A DNA stretch of 42,879 bases, from NCBI RefSeq assembly GCF_000003815.2, contig NC_049980.1, positions 20,422,286 to 20,465,164 on the forward strand, written 5' to 3'. The notes beneath the pieces are model-generated. The model did no database searches and was not told where the DNA came from. It saw nothing but the letters and a program-made list of their open reading frames with translations. This stretch comes from Branchiostoma floridae (taxonomy: Eukaryota; Chordata; Leptocardii; Amphioxiformes; Branchiostomatidae). The translations under genes and the position numbers were made by a program. Position 1 is the first letter of the stretch, and each line of letters opens with the position of its first letter. Below are positions 12,692 to 23,794 of this stretch, in pieces.

Positions 12692-13424
12692 GGCCCCGTT
12701 CATGATGCAAAAAATGAAACGGTTCTATCGGTTACTATCGGTTAGGCCAGCTGAAACGGATAAGTTTTGTCATCATGGACGGTCCGATACGGATCTGAAG
12801 CGATAGGAAACGGTTTGTTCGGAACCTCCTCGCGAGGTAGTATTGAAACGGTTTCTTCCTTATCCGGAATTGCGAATATGCATCATAAATGCAAAAGCGG
12901 CGCGATCCATTTTACATCCGGGCATGTGCGTTCATATTTGGTGGCGCCACAGGGGAAAAGTAAAATTTTTAACTTGTCGTTTGGGTGTTTCGGCCGTGTT
13001 TTCAATCGTACGATTCGTTTCTATAATCGGGCCGCCTCCTGGTCGACTGAGGAGCTAGCAGTCCTGATATCGCAAGGGGAATGTGTCAGGAGATCCAGTG
13101 GAAATGTCATAGCATGGCATATATCGGGACCACAATGTTTTCAGAGGCATTTCCAAGGTCATAACAGAACCCAGCATCGAATTCAGTAAGACATTGGTTC
13201 AATTACGATCAAAGACCAATAATCTGACACAGAAGTACAAGTTTGGGCAAGATCACAACAACCTCAGGGGTCAGGGGTCGCATTACCTTGCCTTTTCAAG
13301 GAACTGAAACGGTTTGCAAGTTTGCATCGTGAACGCAAAGTGCAAACCGTTTCCTGTCGTTTGCTGTCGGATTTCCAGGCCTAACCGATAGAACCGTTTC
13401 ATTTTTTGCATCATGAACGGGGCC
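12692..13424. mobile_element. Harbinger-type DNA transposon, non-autonomous
   Basis: The terminal inverted repeats begin GGCCCCGTTCATGATGC and continue as near-perfect complements for about 42 bp. TTA flanks both ends (12689-12691 and 13425-13427), the TWA duplication typical of PIF/Harbinger. The subterminal regions carry many copies of GAAACGGTT-like and CTATCGGTT motifs in both orientations, likely transposase-binding sites. The element is 733 bp, too short for the usual transposase plus Myb-like genes. Its interior keeps a remnant of a Myb/SANT-like reading frame (see 13037-13262). It could equally be called a large MITE. Confidence 0.85.
13037..13262 (+). pseudogene. Decayed Myb/SANT-like DNA-binding domain inside the Harbinger element
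   Basis: In one frame 13037-13069 reads SWSTEELAVLI, like the first helix of Myb/SANT-like domains. About 13150-13185 reads GHNRTQHRIQ in the same frame and then hits a stop. After a frame change, about 13200-13262 reads QLRSKTNNLTQKYK then GQDHNN, which resembles the third helix and the following K-x-x-x-DHNN stretch of this family. The middle is poorly conserved. The pattern fits a broken copy of the Myb-like second protein of Harbinger transposons, or a captured host relative. No intact product is expected. Confidence 0.5.
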
Positions 13425-14485
13425 TTAGTCATTTTGGATCGTGATGTTAAGCTGGTAGCCCCATGTATGAGGGTCCTGGGTTGAAGGGGTTATCCACTGT
13501 CTTGTGATGAAATAGATAAATAAATAAGTACGTGTCTGCATCAAGTATCAGCACATAATGGACCAAACACAACTTATGGAGAAGAGTAGGTGTTATACGA
13601 TGCTTGGCTAAACACACCAACCATAGTGAAACTGCACTGCATTACTAGATAATGAAAAAACAAACGCACAAACAAAGAACAGAGCTTCATCCCCTTGGGA
13701 TGAAATCAAATGATTTGTCTAAGCCCAGTTGGTCTTGCCTGTATCACTATCATCCCATGTTTTACTAGTAGGTCAGGCAAACTAATACCTTATCTTTGAA
13801 CCAGTAACTTGTGGGGTCTTATCGGGCCAATTATGTTTAAGTACCTTAAGACTCTCTTCAGGAAACCCAGGATGCCTGCTGGGCATTCTTGTATTCCCCA
13901 ACAAGAAGGGATGAACTAGATCTACATGCATGCTGACATAATCTGACCACAGAGGAGCTGTCACTAATTAAGTGCTCAGACTTCTGGCCTAACACAGAAG
14001 CTGCCAGGCGTTCTTAAGTGGGGTCAGCAGGAGGCCATCCTCATCATATGGACATAAACCAGAACACCCAGCGGCTGAGTCCTAAATCACAATCATGTAG
14101 GGATTTAAATACCACACTTCCGCTGGACTTCTTAGGACATCTGGAACTCCAGTTGGGAGGCAAGACCAAAATACGTGTATGATTGTATTAGTATTGGTAA
14201 GGAGGTTTACCATTCAGGGTTTAAGATACTCGACGGCTGAATGGAGTATTTTTCGAGTTTAATTTTTCGAGTTTAATTCATTCATTCATTCAATAAAGGC
14301 ACAAACAAACAAACAAAACACACTCAATTGCCCACTTGTCTTGTTTTGGTGCAACAAAGAACTATTTATATAACATCCTTGGTGCAACTTTCTGTAAAAT
14401 TCAGAAAATGATTTCATCAGGTTGGTAGAAACAAGGACGTTATATAGAATTACATAATGACCTTGCACAGCCAGAACTGTCTCTC
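13425..14485. other. Non-coding stretch, possible LINE tail
   Basis: No gene is recognised. An (ATTC)n run at about 14276-14293 next to AATAAAGG resembles the simple-repeat tail of a non-LTR retrotransposon, but no coding part is visible. Confidence 0.35.
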
Positions 14486-14685
14486 TCACCGCACTTGCGT
14501 CAAGCTTGCGTCACTGCGGGGTTCGTTCACTGTGTTATTTTTTTAATACATTGTAATTTAAATATTGCATAATATGTAAAAGTATGGCTTAGAAGACGCA
14601 AAATACACAAGAAGTGAGAAAATTCGTTCTTTATCTTTTCTTTAAGTATCTTTGCAGTGACGCAAGCTTGACGCAGGTGCAGTGA
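14486..14685. repeat. Foldback element with 32-bp inverted arms
   Basis: The left arm 14486-14517 and right arm 14654-14685 are reverse complements apart from a few changes. Their core TGCGTCAAGCTTGCGTCACT is identical in opposite orientations. About 136 bp of AT-rich DNA separates them. I could not define a target duplication, so it may be a MITE, or two inverted copies of a longer repeat unit that continues into the hammerhead-like motif at 14700. Confidence 0.7.
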
Positions 14686-14699
14686 TCGTGAGAGTGCAC

Positions 14700-14752
14700 C
14701 TTTACCTGCTTACGTTTCGATGTCTGTTAGACATCTTCCTCAGAGCTTTCAA
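14700..14752 (-). ncRNA. Hammerhead-ribozyme-like motif of retroelement origin
   Basis: On the minus strand, CTGAGGA (14743-14737) fits the hammerhead core CUGANGA. It is followed by a perfect 6-bp stem GATGTC/GACATC (14735-14730 and 14724-14719) with the loop TAACA, then GAAACGTA (14718-14711), fitting the GAAA core and a minimal ACGU helix III with UA at the cleavage position. AGCT just before the core can pair with AGC after the predicted cut, giving 3 bp of helix I. One extra A sits between CTGAGGA and stem II, which departs from the canonical core. Minimal type I hammerheads with ACGU helix III are known from Penelope-like elements and retrozymes. Catalytic activity is not shown. Confidence 0.5.
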
Positions 14753-15815
14753 ACCCTGTCTTTAGTTCATTTCAAGCTAACTTTCCTACCAAATCATATT
14801 GAAACTTATTTGGTAGTTAGAATTGGTAGCCAGTTTTTAGCTCTTATCAGCAATTTTTAGTTCCGTGCAATTTATTTTGTAATTTGTCAGCTAAAAGTCG
14901 CGTTAAATGAAAAAGAAAATTGAATTTCACGTCATGTAAATTAAAATTGTGATGAGTGCTGAGAATTTTTCTGGTAAGCTACTGCTGCCCATGCAGACCC
15001 AAATATTTCGCCCGTTCCCTTGCAGTTTACAGTAGACCCTTTTCAACTTTTTCTTTGTGTTGGAGAGAGCCATAATGTAATTATTATGAAGGCTCTTTGG
15101 TCACACTAGATGCTTTTCTTCCCAAGAGATTTGATACAAAAATACCCCCTAAAGTAATGCTTCATGGACTGACAGCACAAATTATGTGGTGAAGCTGAAC
15201 ATGACTTTTGCACATGACCTAAACATTGCCCCCTGAACCCAGAATAGAAGGTTTCAGGCATATTACATTCACACCTCAGGATCTCTATGAAACCACCTTG
15301 TTATCCATCCTTGTATTAGCTGTCCACTCCAACATCTGCCAGGGAAAAGGGTTGGGTTGACGAGGGCTTTTGATCTTCAGTTAGATGAAGAAAAGACACA
15401 CTAAAATGCTATTTCATACATTTTGAAAAAAAAATTCATGAAGTTTTGATTTTTGCCTGTGATGTGGGACAGAATAGTTGTCATGTGTAGTGAAATTTCA
15501 TCCAGGAATGGAAGGATGGATGCTCAGTGCTTGGCTCACTTGCATGGATGTGGCTTACCAGACACCCTGCGCAAGGCAATTATACCAATTATACCATTGG
15601 ATCGTTAGTCCGGATCTTGAAGTTGGAACCATACCCAAATTAAGGAGCATATGTTCAGTTCGTGGCTGTGACCCTCCATCTTTAATTCCCATCCCATGTA
15701 CAAGTATTTTGAGCGCACGTCCAAATGTTGTTAATTTTCTTTCTTAAAACTGTAATTCTAAATCTTTCTTCATCACATTCATGTCATAAGGTTCAGATCA
15801 TTTGGACGGATTACA
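14753..15815. other. Non-coding stretch
   Basis: No gene or structured repeat is recognised here beyond AT-rich sequence. The short open frame at 15478-15747 has no recognisable features. Confidence 0.4.
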
Positions 15816-15895
15816 AACTTTCACTAGCACCAGCCAATCTCAAAAACATATTTTTGAGATTGAGCTGAGGGTCTGGTACCAGGCTAGTGAAAGTT
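15816..15895. repeat. 80-bp nested inverted-repeat element
   Basis: Outer arms AACTTTCACTAGC (15816-15828) and its exact complement (15883-15895) enclose an inner perfect 12-bp hairpin CAATCTCAAAAA/TTTTTGAGATTG (15835-15846 and 15851-15862) with loop CATA. The GGTCTGGTACCAGGCTAG segment next to it is echoed at other places in the window (about 3990 and 38466), so this looks like a fragment of a dispersed family. Confidence 0.65.
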
Positions 15896-15961
15896 TTGCT
15901 TGTCTCAACTAGCAAATTTTCATTCCAGGGCAGGAGGGATGGACAGGTCCTGGACACAGCC

Positions 15962-16125
15962 TACCCTGCTGGTTATCAGAGTACAACTCCAGCCGGCCAA
16001 GGGAATTATGCTATCCTACGCAGCAGCGTAACTCCCCGGGACGGCTTATTCGATTTACGGGGCATGTTGCTAGGGGCTCCGGAATGAATTGTAGCCGTGA
16101 GCGCTGTTCTCTGGCGACCAGGGTA
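15962..16125. mobile_element. TACCCTG-type MITE with 10-bp target duplication
   Basis: The 164-bp element starts TACCCTG and ends CAGGGTA. Complementarity continues imperfectly for about 30 bp. GGACACAGCC lies directly outside both ends (15952-15961 and 16126-16135), a 10-bp target duplication. It shares termini and duplication size with the element at 7896-8074 and is probably the same superfamily, more diverged. It has no coding capacity; the overlapping short frames are incidental. Confidence 0.85.
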
Positions 16126-19100
16126 GGACACAGCCCTGCATATGCTGCTCCTCTGGACAATGGGATTGGTATTGCCTCGCACTGGGCAGTGTCTGGCATC
16201 CAGGCAACTTTTCCTGACCATCTCTCTTTTCACAGTCTGATTGATGGAAACACTCAAACAGCATGTTACTGTTGGAGTGTTTCCTTGTACATGTAATGTC
16301 TTGGTGGAATGGTTCTGCACCATATGGCTGGCTGGGGGAGTATGTGTGGCATGTTAATGGTACATCAGCAGTGTTGTCTGTAGGTTCATTAAAGGTGTCC
16401 CTGCAGCAAACCACCAGGAGAGTTCTGTCAGTCAGTAATTTGTCACAGCCACTGTGAGCGGCCTGCAGCTCTACAGGAAGGGGAGAGTTCTCTTCCTGTG
16501 GAGAAACGTAAATCATTGATATAGGCTGACAGGAAAAACACTAAGAACCAGGCTAGCTCATGTTGGGAAAATTACATACATGTCTGTTCATGATCACACA
16601 TCCTGTTGTATGACCTAATGACCTCACTAGTCTAGAAACCTGTGTGTTAAGAGTAAGCTGTATGTATGCTATGGGGCTGGGTGAATGAGTGAGTGAATAT
16701 ATATGTTCGAAACATGCTCGTGATGACTGTTTTATTGATTTTCCAGGCAATTTTGATTGGGACACTACAAAATAGTACTAGTAGATGATGCACAAAGTAG
16801 TCTTTACTGTAAGAGTACACAAATGTTAAACATTTATTTTTCTGTAATAAGAATTTACATCCTAGCAACGTCCTTGATCCTAGTATGGAAGCAAACTACA
16901 CATTATATTACAGCTAACCTGATGAAAGTGAATTGGTCTTCAGGGTGTGGCTATGAGGAGAGAATTTCCCAGCCCCCAAGGGTTTTTTAAAACTAAGTAC
17001 CTGTCAGACCCCATGTGATGTTCAGGAGGAAGAGATTTGTACTGGCCCTGTTTCCACCTGGTTTGACTTTGTTCCAGAAGTTGAAGTATGGGTGGGATAA
17101 CTTTTTGTGGGATAATCTGCCCCAGTGGTCCAGTATATAGAGGAAAAGTTGGGCCATTGGTCCCGCAGTCATCTCACTGTTAACAGAAGATTTGTGCTGT
17201 TACTTAATTCTATATAGTGGTATGAATTTTGACTTAAAAGTCAGATTCCAAATACGTTCAATGAGTGGGTCAAGTTGGAATTGAAAGAAACAATTTTTCC
17301 ATTTTAATGTGTTAATATGGAAAGATCTTACTAGATTTTGCTCTGATGTAACCTGACAGATTTTCAGACCCCCAGAACAATGTTGGCTGTACATTAACCA
17401 CTTGTTCGCAGCAGTTAGTGAAACAGATTTGTGTGTAGTCAAGAGGAATAGAAGTGCCTGAAGTCATGTGACCTCTCCTCTGGATGAGACTGGATCAGAC
17501 TCAGACCCTCTGCAGCCTCTGGTTCCCTGTGGAGTGCTGTTGAGAGGTAAGGACAAATGTCCAGCACAGGCCACTGTGCAGTAATGGTATACTAAATGTA
17601 CTTACTCAATGTACATACAAGGGTGTACATTATATGCAATTTTTTTCAGATGTAACTGGCTATTTTAACTTGATCTGATTCATATCCTAATTCAATACAA
17701 AGCATAGTCAGTAGGTGGCTTAATTCAATGTATATTATTTTATGTTTCTTTTATGTATATGTGTATGTATGTACATTGCTAATGTTTATCAAGCACCAAG
17801 AATTTTTAATCAGGGAGAATTCTCAAATTTGTGTTTCGGAAGGAAAGTAAAACGGGGGTCCCATGTTCGAATAGGTGCATCAACCACGTAAGTCATTAAA
17901 GCCTTATCACTAAAAGAATTGGGTACCTACTGGCTGCAAATACTCAGTAATAGGTGTATACCCAAGCTGGGACACTGCCTTTTCACAGCAAACATGCCTC
18001 TCACCGGCATTTTGTCTAATGATGGAAGTAAAGTGATTGTCTGCCCTCCTATGTACATGTGTCTCCTGGGTGGCTTCATCAGCAACAGGGAAATGCTAGC
18101 AGAAAAATGGTGAATATTCCTTTACTGGACAATATTTGAGCTTCTTTGTGTCTGTGTTGTGGTCTGGTGGCTTCCCTGTGTCCAGGCACACTGGGAGGTG
18201 AGTGAGCAAAGGAGTTCATGTAAGCAGTTTCAAAAAACTGATGGTGCCAGGCGCCTCTATTTCTGCATGATTAGTTACCATATATGGGATGATGCAGTCT
18301 GTTCCTCTCTGGGTGGTGATAGCACAAGAATTGTGACATCATCAAAGTCTGCTGTCCTCCTTTGTTGCCCTCACAAAAAGAAAGGATGATCACCACTCAA
18401 TGAGTCTGAATTAAGCCCATCCTTATTGTGATGCATTACCTAGTTTTTGCTTTCATGTCCTGACAGGATAATGTGCTCTTTTGGTGGAAAATTGCTAACT
18501 CAGCATCTTCCTGCCTTTGATCATCTTTTAAAATCTTTCCGCTGTGATTTTCCTGAACTGAAGGACCACCAGAGTGGACAAGATTATTTAAGAGTCTGCT
18601 GGTGTAAAAGCACAGTGTGTACTTGCCGATCAGAAAATGATTCAAAAGAAGACTGAGTGCATAGTCAAAAAGCTGAATGTATTCTTTATGAACGTTAATA
18701 GTTTTATAATTTGGTTGCACTCACACTGGTTAGGCTCATTAATGGTTACTAACTGTCTGCTGCTTGCTTTGGCATCTGATGAGGGCTTTGGTAGTGAGCG
18801 ACTGAACGTTTGGGAGTGGCTAAAGCTTGTTGAACATGGCTGGATTTCAGACAAATGGTACAAATTACTGTTCAATGCAAGCCTTACTGTATAAATATAA
18901 ATGATGCACAGTCTAGTTTTCTTGTGAAATGCCTTCATCCACACACATGGTGGCAGTCCTTTAGATGCCAGAGAATCAGAGAGTGGATGGGACCAAGGGA
19001 GGAAGATGTTTCGTTCAGGAACATTCTTTACATTTTTAAAAACATTTGGAGTATTTTTGTGAAACTGATTCCTATGATTCACATTCAACCCTTAATCATT

Positions 19101-19340
19101 GTTAGGCATTTCCTCATCAATATTACATTTACTTTTTCCTCTTCTGAAAAACAATGTGTGGTTTGTTGAGCTGTTCCTTTGAGTTGCTAGCAGTACAAAT
19201 ACTTGATATAGCAAAAGTTTGCTAATCTGAGGACCATTTTTGTCCACTGTTCTGGTACACCACCAGGATGATGTGGATTAGAGCTGATCCAGGTTAGATT
19301 CAGGTTAGATCCCTACAATAGGAGCCCGACACTCATTCAC
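16126..19340. other. Non-coding stretch
   Basis: No recognisable exon. Short open frames occur on both strands without family resemblance. One isolated perfect CC(A/T)6GG sequence lies at 18278-18287. Confidence 0.4.
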
Positions 19341-19372
19341 ATGAAGATGACCAGAGATGAGCATGTCGTAGC

Positions 19373-19726
19373 GTGCTTTCTGCTGCCCTTTGTCGGGAGG
19401 GAAATTCAGACGGTGGGATACGAGGTACCCCGAGGATCACTGGACCTTCGGACCTCTGCTTTGTTGTGTGGATGAATGGAGGGAATGAATTCCCCATCAA
19501 GGATGAAGCCAGACATGTTTGTGATTGGATACAGGGGATGCAGACCAGACAAGCCTTTGTGTGTAAAGGTATGGAAGCATGTGGGGGGACAATAGTTGGT
19601 CCGACCCCCCATGGAATGGGAATAATGTCGATGTACGCCACTGGTCACCACGCTGGCCACGCAGACGGAAAGGCCAGGAGGGTCAAGGCTAGACAACAAC
19701 TGGACCAACAGCTCAGTGGGGTTTGA
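19373..19726 (+). CDS. Uncharacterised 117-codon open frame
   Basis: An open frame in a locally GC-richer segment, ending TGA and followed by AATAAA at about 19896-19901. The translation is mixed polar with a short His/Gly-rich and basic C-terminal part (ATGHHAGHADGKARRVKARQQ within it). I do not recognise the family. The opposite strand is open over nearly the same bases (19333-19641 and 19406-19708), so openness alone is weak evidence. It could be the last exon of an unknown gene, a pseudogene, or chance. Confidence 0.18.
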   Translation: MLSAALCREGNSDGGIRGTPRITGPSDLCFVVWMNGGNEFPIKDEARHVCDWIQGMQTRQAFVCKGMEACGGTIVGPTPHGMGIMSMYATGHHAGHADGKARRVKARQQLDQQLSGV

Positions 19727-21555
19727 ACAACTGACCTGGAGAGAGGGTCATTTTTTTCCATTTTTAGAAATATGAATACTGTTTAATCCTGCTAACGGTA
19801 TGCTTCGTGTTTGTGTAGGTCAATTTTGTAAATGCATATAAAAAATGTTACATTTTTACCATCAAAGCATCTACGAAGTGTGATGTGGTGCCACAATAAA
19901 ATGATGAACAAACTGATTGTTTAAAGCTGTGCATGGATAGAAATAGCAACTATAACTCCCTTAAAAGGTCATTCATAACGTAGATGTAAAACCCGGGAAT
20001 TTAAAAAAAATCAAGTTTAGAATAGTTTCAACCAATAATGTGTTCTTGTGATGTAAGTTTGATTTGAAAACATTCTCACTACATCATAGTACATGTAACA
20101 TTATTGTGCATTATTCTCCTAGCAGCTCATAATGGCTTTAGTCTTTTAGATGACTTCAAGATTGGCATTGAAACTACTGTAATGTTACGTTACATTTGAG
20201 TGAAATAAAGAAAGTGTAAAGTCATGCTTGGCATCATGTGTCAGTTTATTAGGTGGCAGTAATGTTTTTTCCGATATTGGGATCATTCTGCAAAGGCATT
20301 GTACTGGGTATATTTGACCACCAGACAAGCTGTCGTAGTGACTAGTAACTGTTTTATCCTGCAGTGGTCACTTCTCCAAGCAGACAGAAAGTTGCTTGCC
20401 CAGTCATTAGCTATGGTGCCTTGTGGGACAATGGTTTATATCCTCATACAAAACCACCCACCCATGTTCCATACTGCTCATTCATTTCTTGTCACCTTTT
20501 CATCTTGCTGTCATGTGAAAGTTCCACCGGTTCTTTCATCAATACAAGCTGCTATTTCCACCCATCACTCATCCTCCAATGCACCAATCACAGCATAGCT
20601 TGAGGAGATTTTGCTTGCATGGTACCTCCCCTCCCTTATTGTTCACCTTGTCATCATTGATGTATTAATACTGCTTAATGGCCTGTAACAGGAGTGTTTA
20701 GCTACAGGGGTTTGGGAAATTTCCCCTTTGTGCCAGGGGAAGGGACATGCCATGTTGGGTGATGGAATAACTAGAATTGTAAGCAGATGTACAGGAATTT
20801 ATCAAGGGAGAAAGTACTCCATCAAGGAAGAATGCAACCCCATTAGTTCAATTTTACATAGTGCAACTGTTTAACTTTTGGGGGGCTGCTGTGTCATCCC
20901 AGTGCAGTCCTTTCAGGGCACAGCTTTTGTGTAACAAGCATTGTAATGGTGAAAGTATGGCATGAACATGCAAGGTCCTGACCATCAAAGTCAAACTGTG
21001 CCTTTTTACTTATTGTAAGGCTATACATGATACTGATACAGAAATTGTTAACCTGCTTGTATGTTTTGACAAAATTGCACCCTTAACTTAATTCCAACAA
21101 CTGTACTTGGCTTAGGTACATGTATATGTGACTACTAGTAAGTGAATCTCCATGGTCTGAGCAAAAGCGCCACCTGTCAGTTATGATGAAAATTCCAGTT
21201 CTACCTTGGCTACATTGAGATCACCCTGGTTCAATATCATGATTACTCTTCAAAACAGATGTTGTTGGACAAAATTTTAACCCTCTTCTTATGTGTCCAG
21301 TTTTCTATCTGCCAGGAAACAGAAAATGGGGCATGTAAGGTCACAAATTTCCCCCCAACCACTGCTTGGTGAGTAGTTTTGCCGGGGTATCACAAAGTGC
21401 TAAAGTTACAACATCTACAACAACTTCTGAAAGGTTCTTTTTTGTTATGGGATGATCTCTTGTTTTCTTATATTATATTTATTTGCATACACTTTATATG
21501 CAATGTACAGTTATGTTTGTAAGGTCTACTTACAAACATTACTGTACTTTAGTCT
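19727..21555. other. Non-coding stretch with plus-strand poly(A) hexamers
   Basis: AATAAA occurs on the plus strand near 19896, 20204 and 21556, but no plus-strand gene was identified to own them. Confidence 0.35.
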
Positions 21556-21631
21556 AATAAAGAATTTTATCTAAAAGTAAGTCATAACGGTATAAATATG
21601 GAACAAGGAATATTCATTTTCCTCTGAGAGC

Positions 21632-21637
21632 TTTATT
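21632..21637 (-). terminator. Candidate FBXO25/32 polyadenylation signal
   Basis: AATAAA on the minus strand (TTTATT on the plus strand), about 2.15 kb past the FBXO25/32 stop codon. It would give a long 3' UTR with AT-repeats. A plus-strand AATAAA at 21556-21561 faces it. Nearer weaker signals cannot be excluded. Confidence 0.35.
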
Positions 21638-22748
21638 CAATATGTTTGTAACACATAATTTGGGTACATTTATAAAACTTACACATAGTAAATGCTGGTA
21701 GTTGACACTTGTTTTGTAGAAAATGCATTCCTGTTTGCAACTGTTACAGTGACCAGCGGTGAAGCAACGCCCTCTGGTGAAAATTAGTGAAATAACAAGT
21801 GAACCATCATATTCAAGTGGTCAAGATCTGAATCCACATTTATGCCAACAATTCATTGCTCCTTCTGTAGCCCACAAACAAAAATCTGCACAGAACTTAA
21901 GACCATTCTAACCACCTTGACAAGGCAAAAACACATTGTCACAACAATATTGACTGACAACAATCTATATACAGTAGTATTTATTACTTCCATATTAGAA
22001 AGTTTCTGTCCATTGCTCCTAGAATTAATAGTTCTTCAACAAATTTTAACAATTAATTCTCATCTCACATTTCAACAACAGTTTTCACATTTCAACAACA
22101 ATATTCAGAAAAGGCATATCCATTCCATGTCATGCCAGCTAAACTCAATTTGAGCAAGACAGAAAAATAAGCTAAGATTGTGATGCTTTGATAAACTTTC
22201 TGCATTTGGAAAAAAATATATGGGTTGATTGGTATTTTTCTCACCCCTCTTGTGTTCATTTTCTCATCTCAATCCATTCCCCTGTGCTCATGAGAATGGA
22301 AAAAAGAGACAACAGCAGACACATGCGCCTTCGCTCTACAAGTACTGGGAACCAGACTTGAGCAATCTTCAAACCAGTATTCTGGATGTAACATACGCTA
22401 CATGGGTAATAATATATACATTTCCTCTCCTCAACGTCTGTACAGATCTGGAGGAATCTTTGGTGACAAGTAGGAATACCCATTTACACACTGACATTTC
22501 TCTTTACTGTATCCTTCCACAACTTTCTACAATAAATATTTGTTATAAAAAAAAAAGACCTGATCATCATACTCTCTTGGAGTTTTGTGGGGGAAAAGAA
22601 CCACTCAAAGCTGGTGTATTTAGCCTGGCAGTCATTGTCAACCAACTACATTTGATGAATGGAAAACAATAACACACTGGCAAATGAAAGAGTATTGTCA
22701 TAAGTTGCAATAAAATGTATATGTACATGTATATACTTCTAACAGTGA

Positions 22749-22767
22749 TATATATATATATATATAG
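22749..22767. repeat. (TA)n microsatellite
   Basis: A run of alternating TA inside the presumed FBXO25/32 3' UTR. Confidence 0.9.
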
Positions 22768-22962
22768 ATTATATACTTCACAGACATGATACAAAATGTT
22801 GATCTACAAGAGTATAATATATATCTTCACTACATATACAAACAATAGCATCTATACAAGTTTGCATTTAGAATATGTGTGTCTAATGCAGTATCATGGA
22901 ATACATACTACATGTAGTCATCCCATACAAAAGGTGTGTGTCATCCTAATCCTGTGTCATAT

Positions 22963-22995
22963 GTATATATATGTATATATATATATATATATATG
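22963..22995. repeat. (TA)n microsatellite
   Basis: A TA-rich run interrupted by G, ending in about 20 bases of pure TA. It lies in the presumed 3' UTR of the minus-strand gene. Confidence 0.9.
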
Positions 22996-23794
22996 AAAAC
23001 CTTGTGCACAGAAATAGACATGTCCTTTTAAAAAACATAAACCCTGATATAAACTTTCCCAAGAAGTCAAGTTTCTATTTTGATAAAAGCTGAGATAAAA
23101 AAGAATGAATAGAGGATAGTTAAAATATAGAATATAAAGTTGTGTGTTCATACATTATTGTATTTCAAACCTTTTAAATTTGCTTAATCAATATCAAAAG
23201 TAACCTATTTTTGATATCAGTAAATTACACGATATCATATATTCAGGAGAAAAACGACAACCTGTCAACATATACCATATAAAAAGTAGCTAAAGCACCT
23301 CACCTCACCTCAAAGCACACTCCATTTGAAAAAAAGGAAAATAAATATGTACACAAAGGTGTACTTAGCAGTAATGTACACTTGCCTTTCACCTATGGCT
23401 GTCAGACCAACTAGATTTCCAGGACTTAGTCCTTGTGACCAGCCAGATGGTATCATGATCATTTCGTCATGATTTCTTTCCATTCATGTCATAAAACTAG
23501 TTAGATTATTTCCTAAGTACTGTTTTGGTTTTAGAAATAATACTATTTTATCCATTATGACCAACTTTGCTGAGCTAAGCAATACAAGTGTATAATAGAC
23601 TACTATACCATTCTCTCATAATATATACATGTGCACATTTGTAGTAGGAAATATATTTTACACACATACCAATAGTGGAACTGTTGTTTTTGCTTGTATT
23701 GTACACATCACAACCCACTTCCTTTTCAAATCACCATGGCTGGAAAATGTGGTTTGGGGGAGACAAGTCTCCTTGAGATGCTGCTATCTGCTAC

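Noticed and set aside
12767-13189. 140-codon plus-strand frame as a host gene
   Set aside because: It lies wholly inside the Harbinger element and its SANT-like part is frameshifted. Treated as transposon remnant.
16006-16516. Overlapping open frames on both strands (up to 148 codons)
   Set aside because: They overlap a MITE and have no family resemblance or splice context.
18278-18287. Isolated CArG box
   Set aside because: A single site is expected by chance at this frequency and has no gene context.
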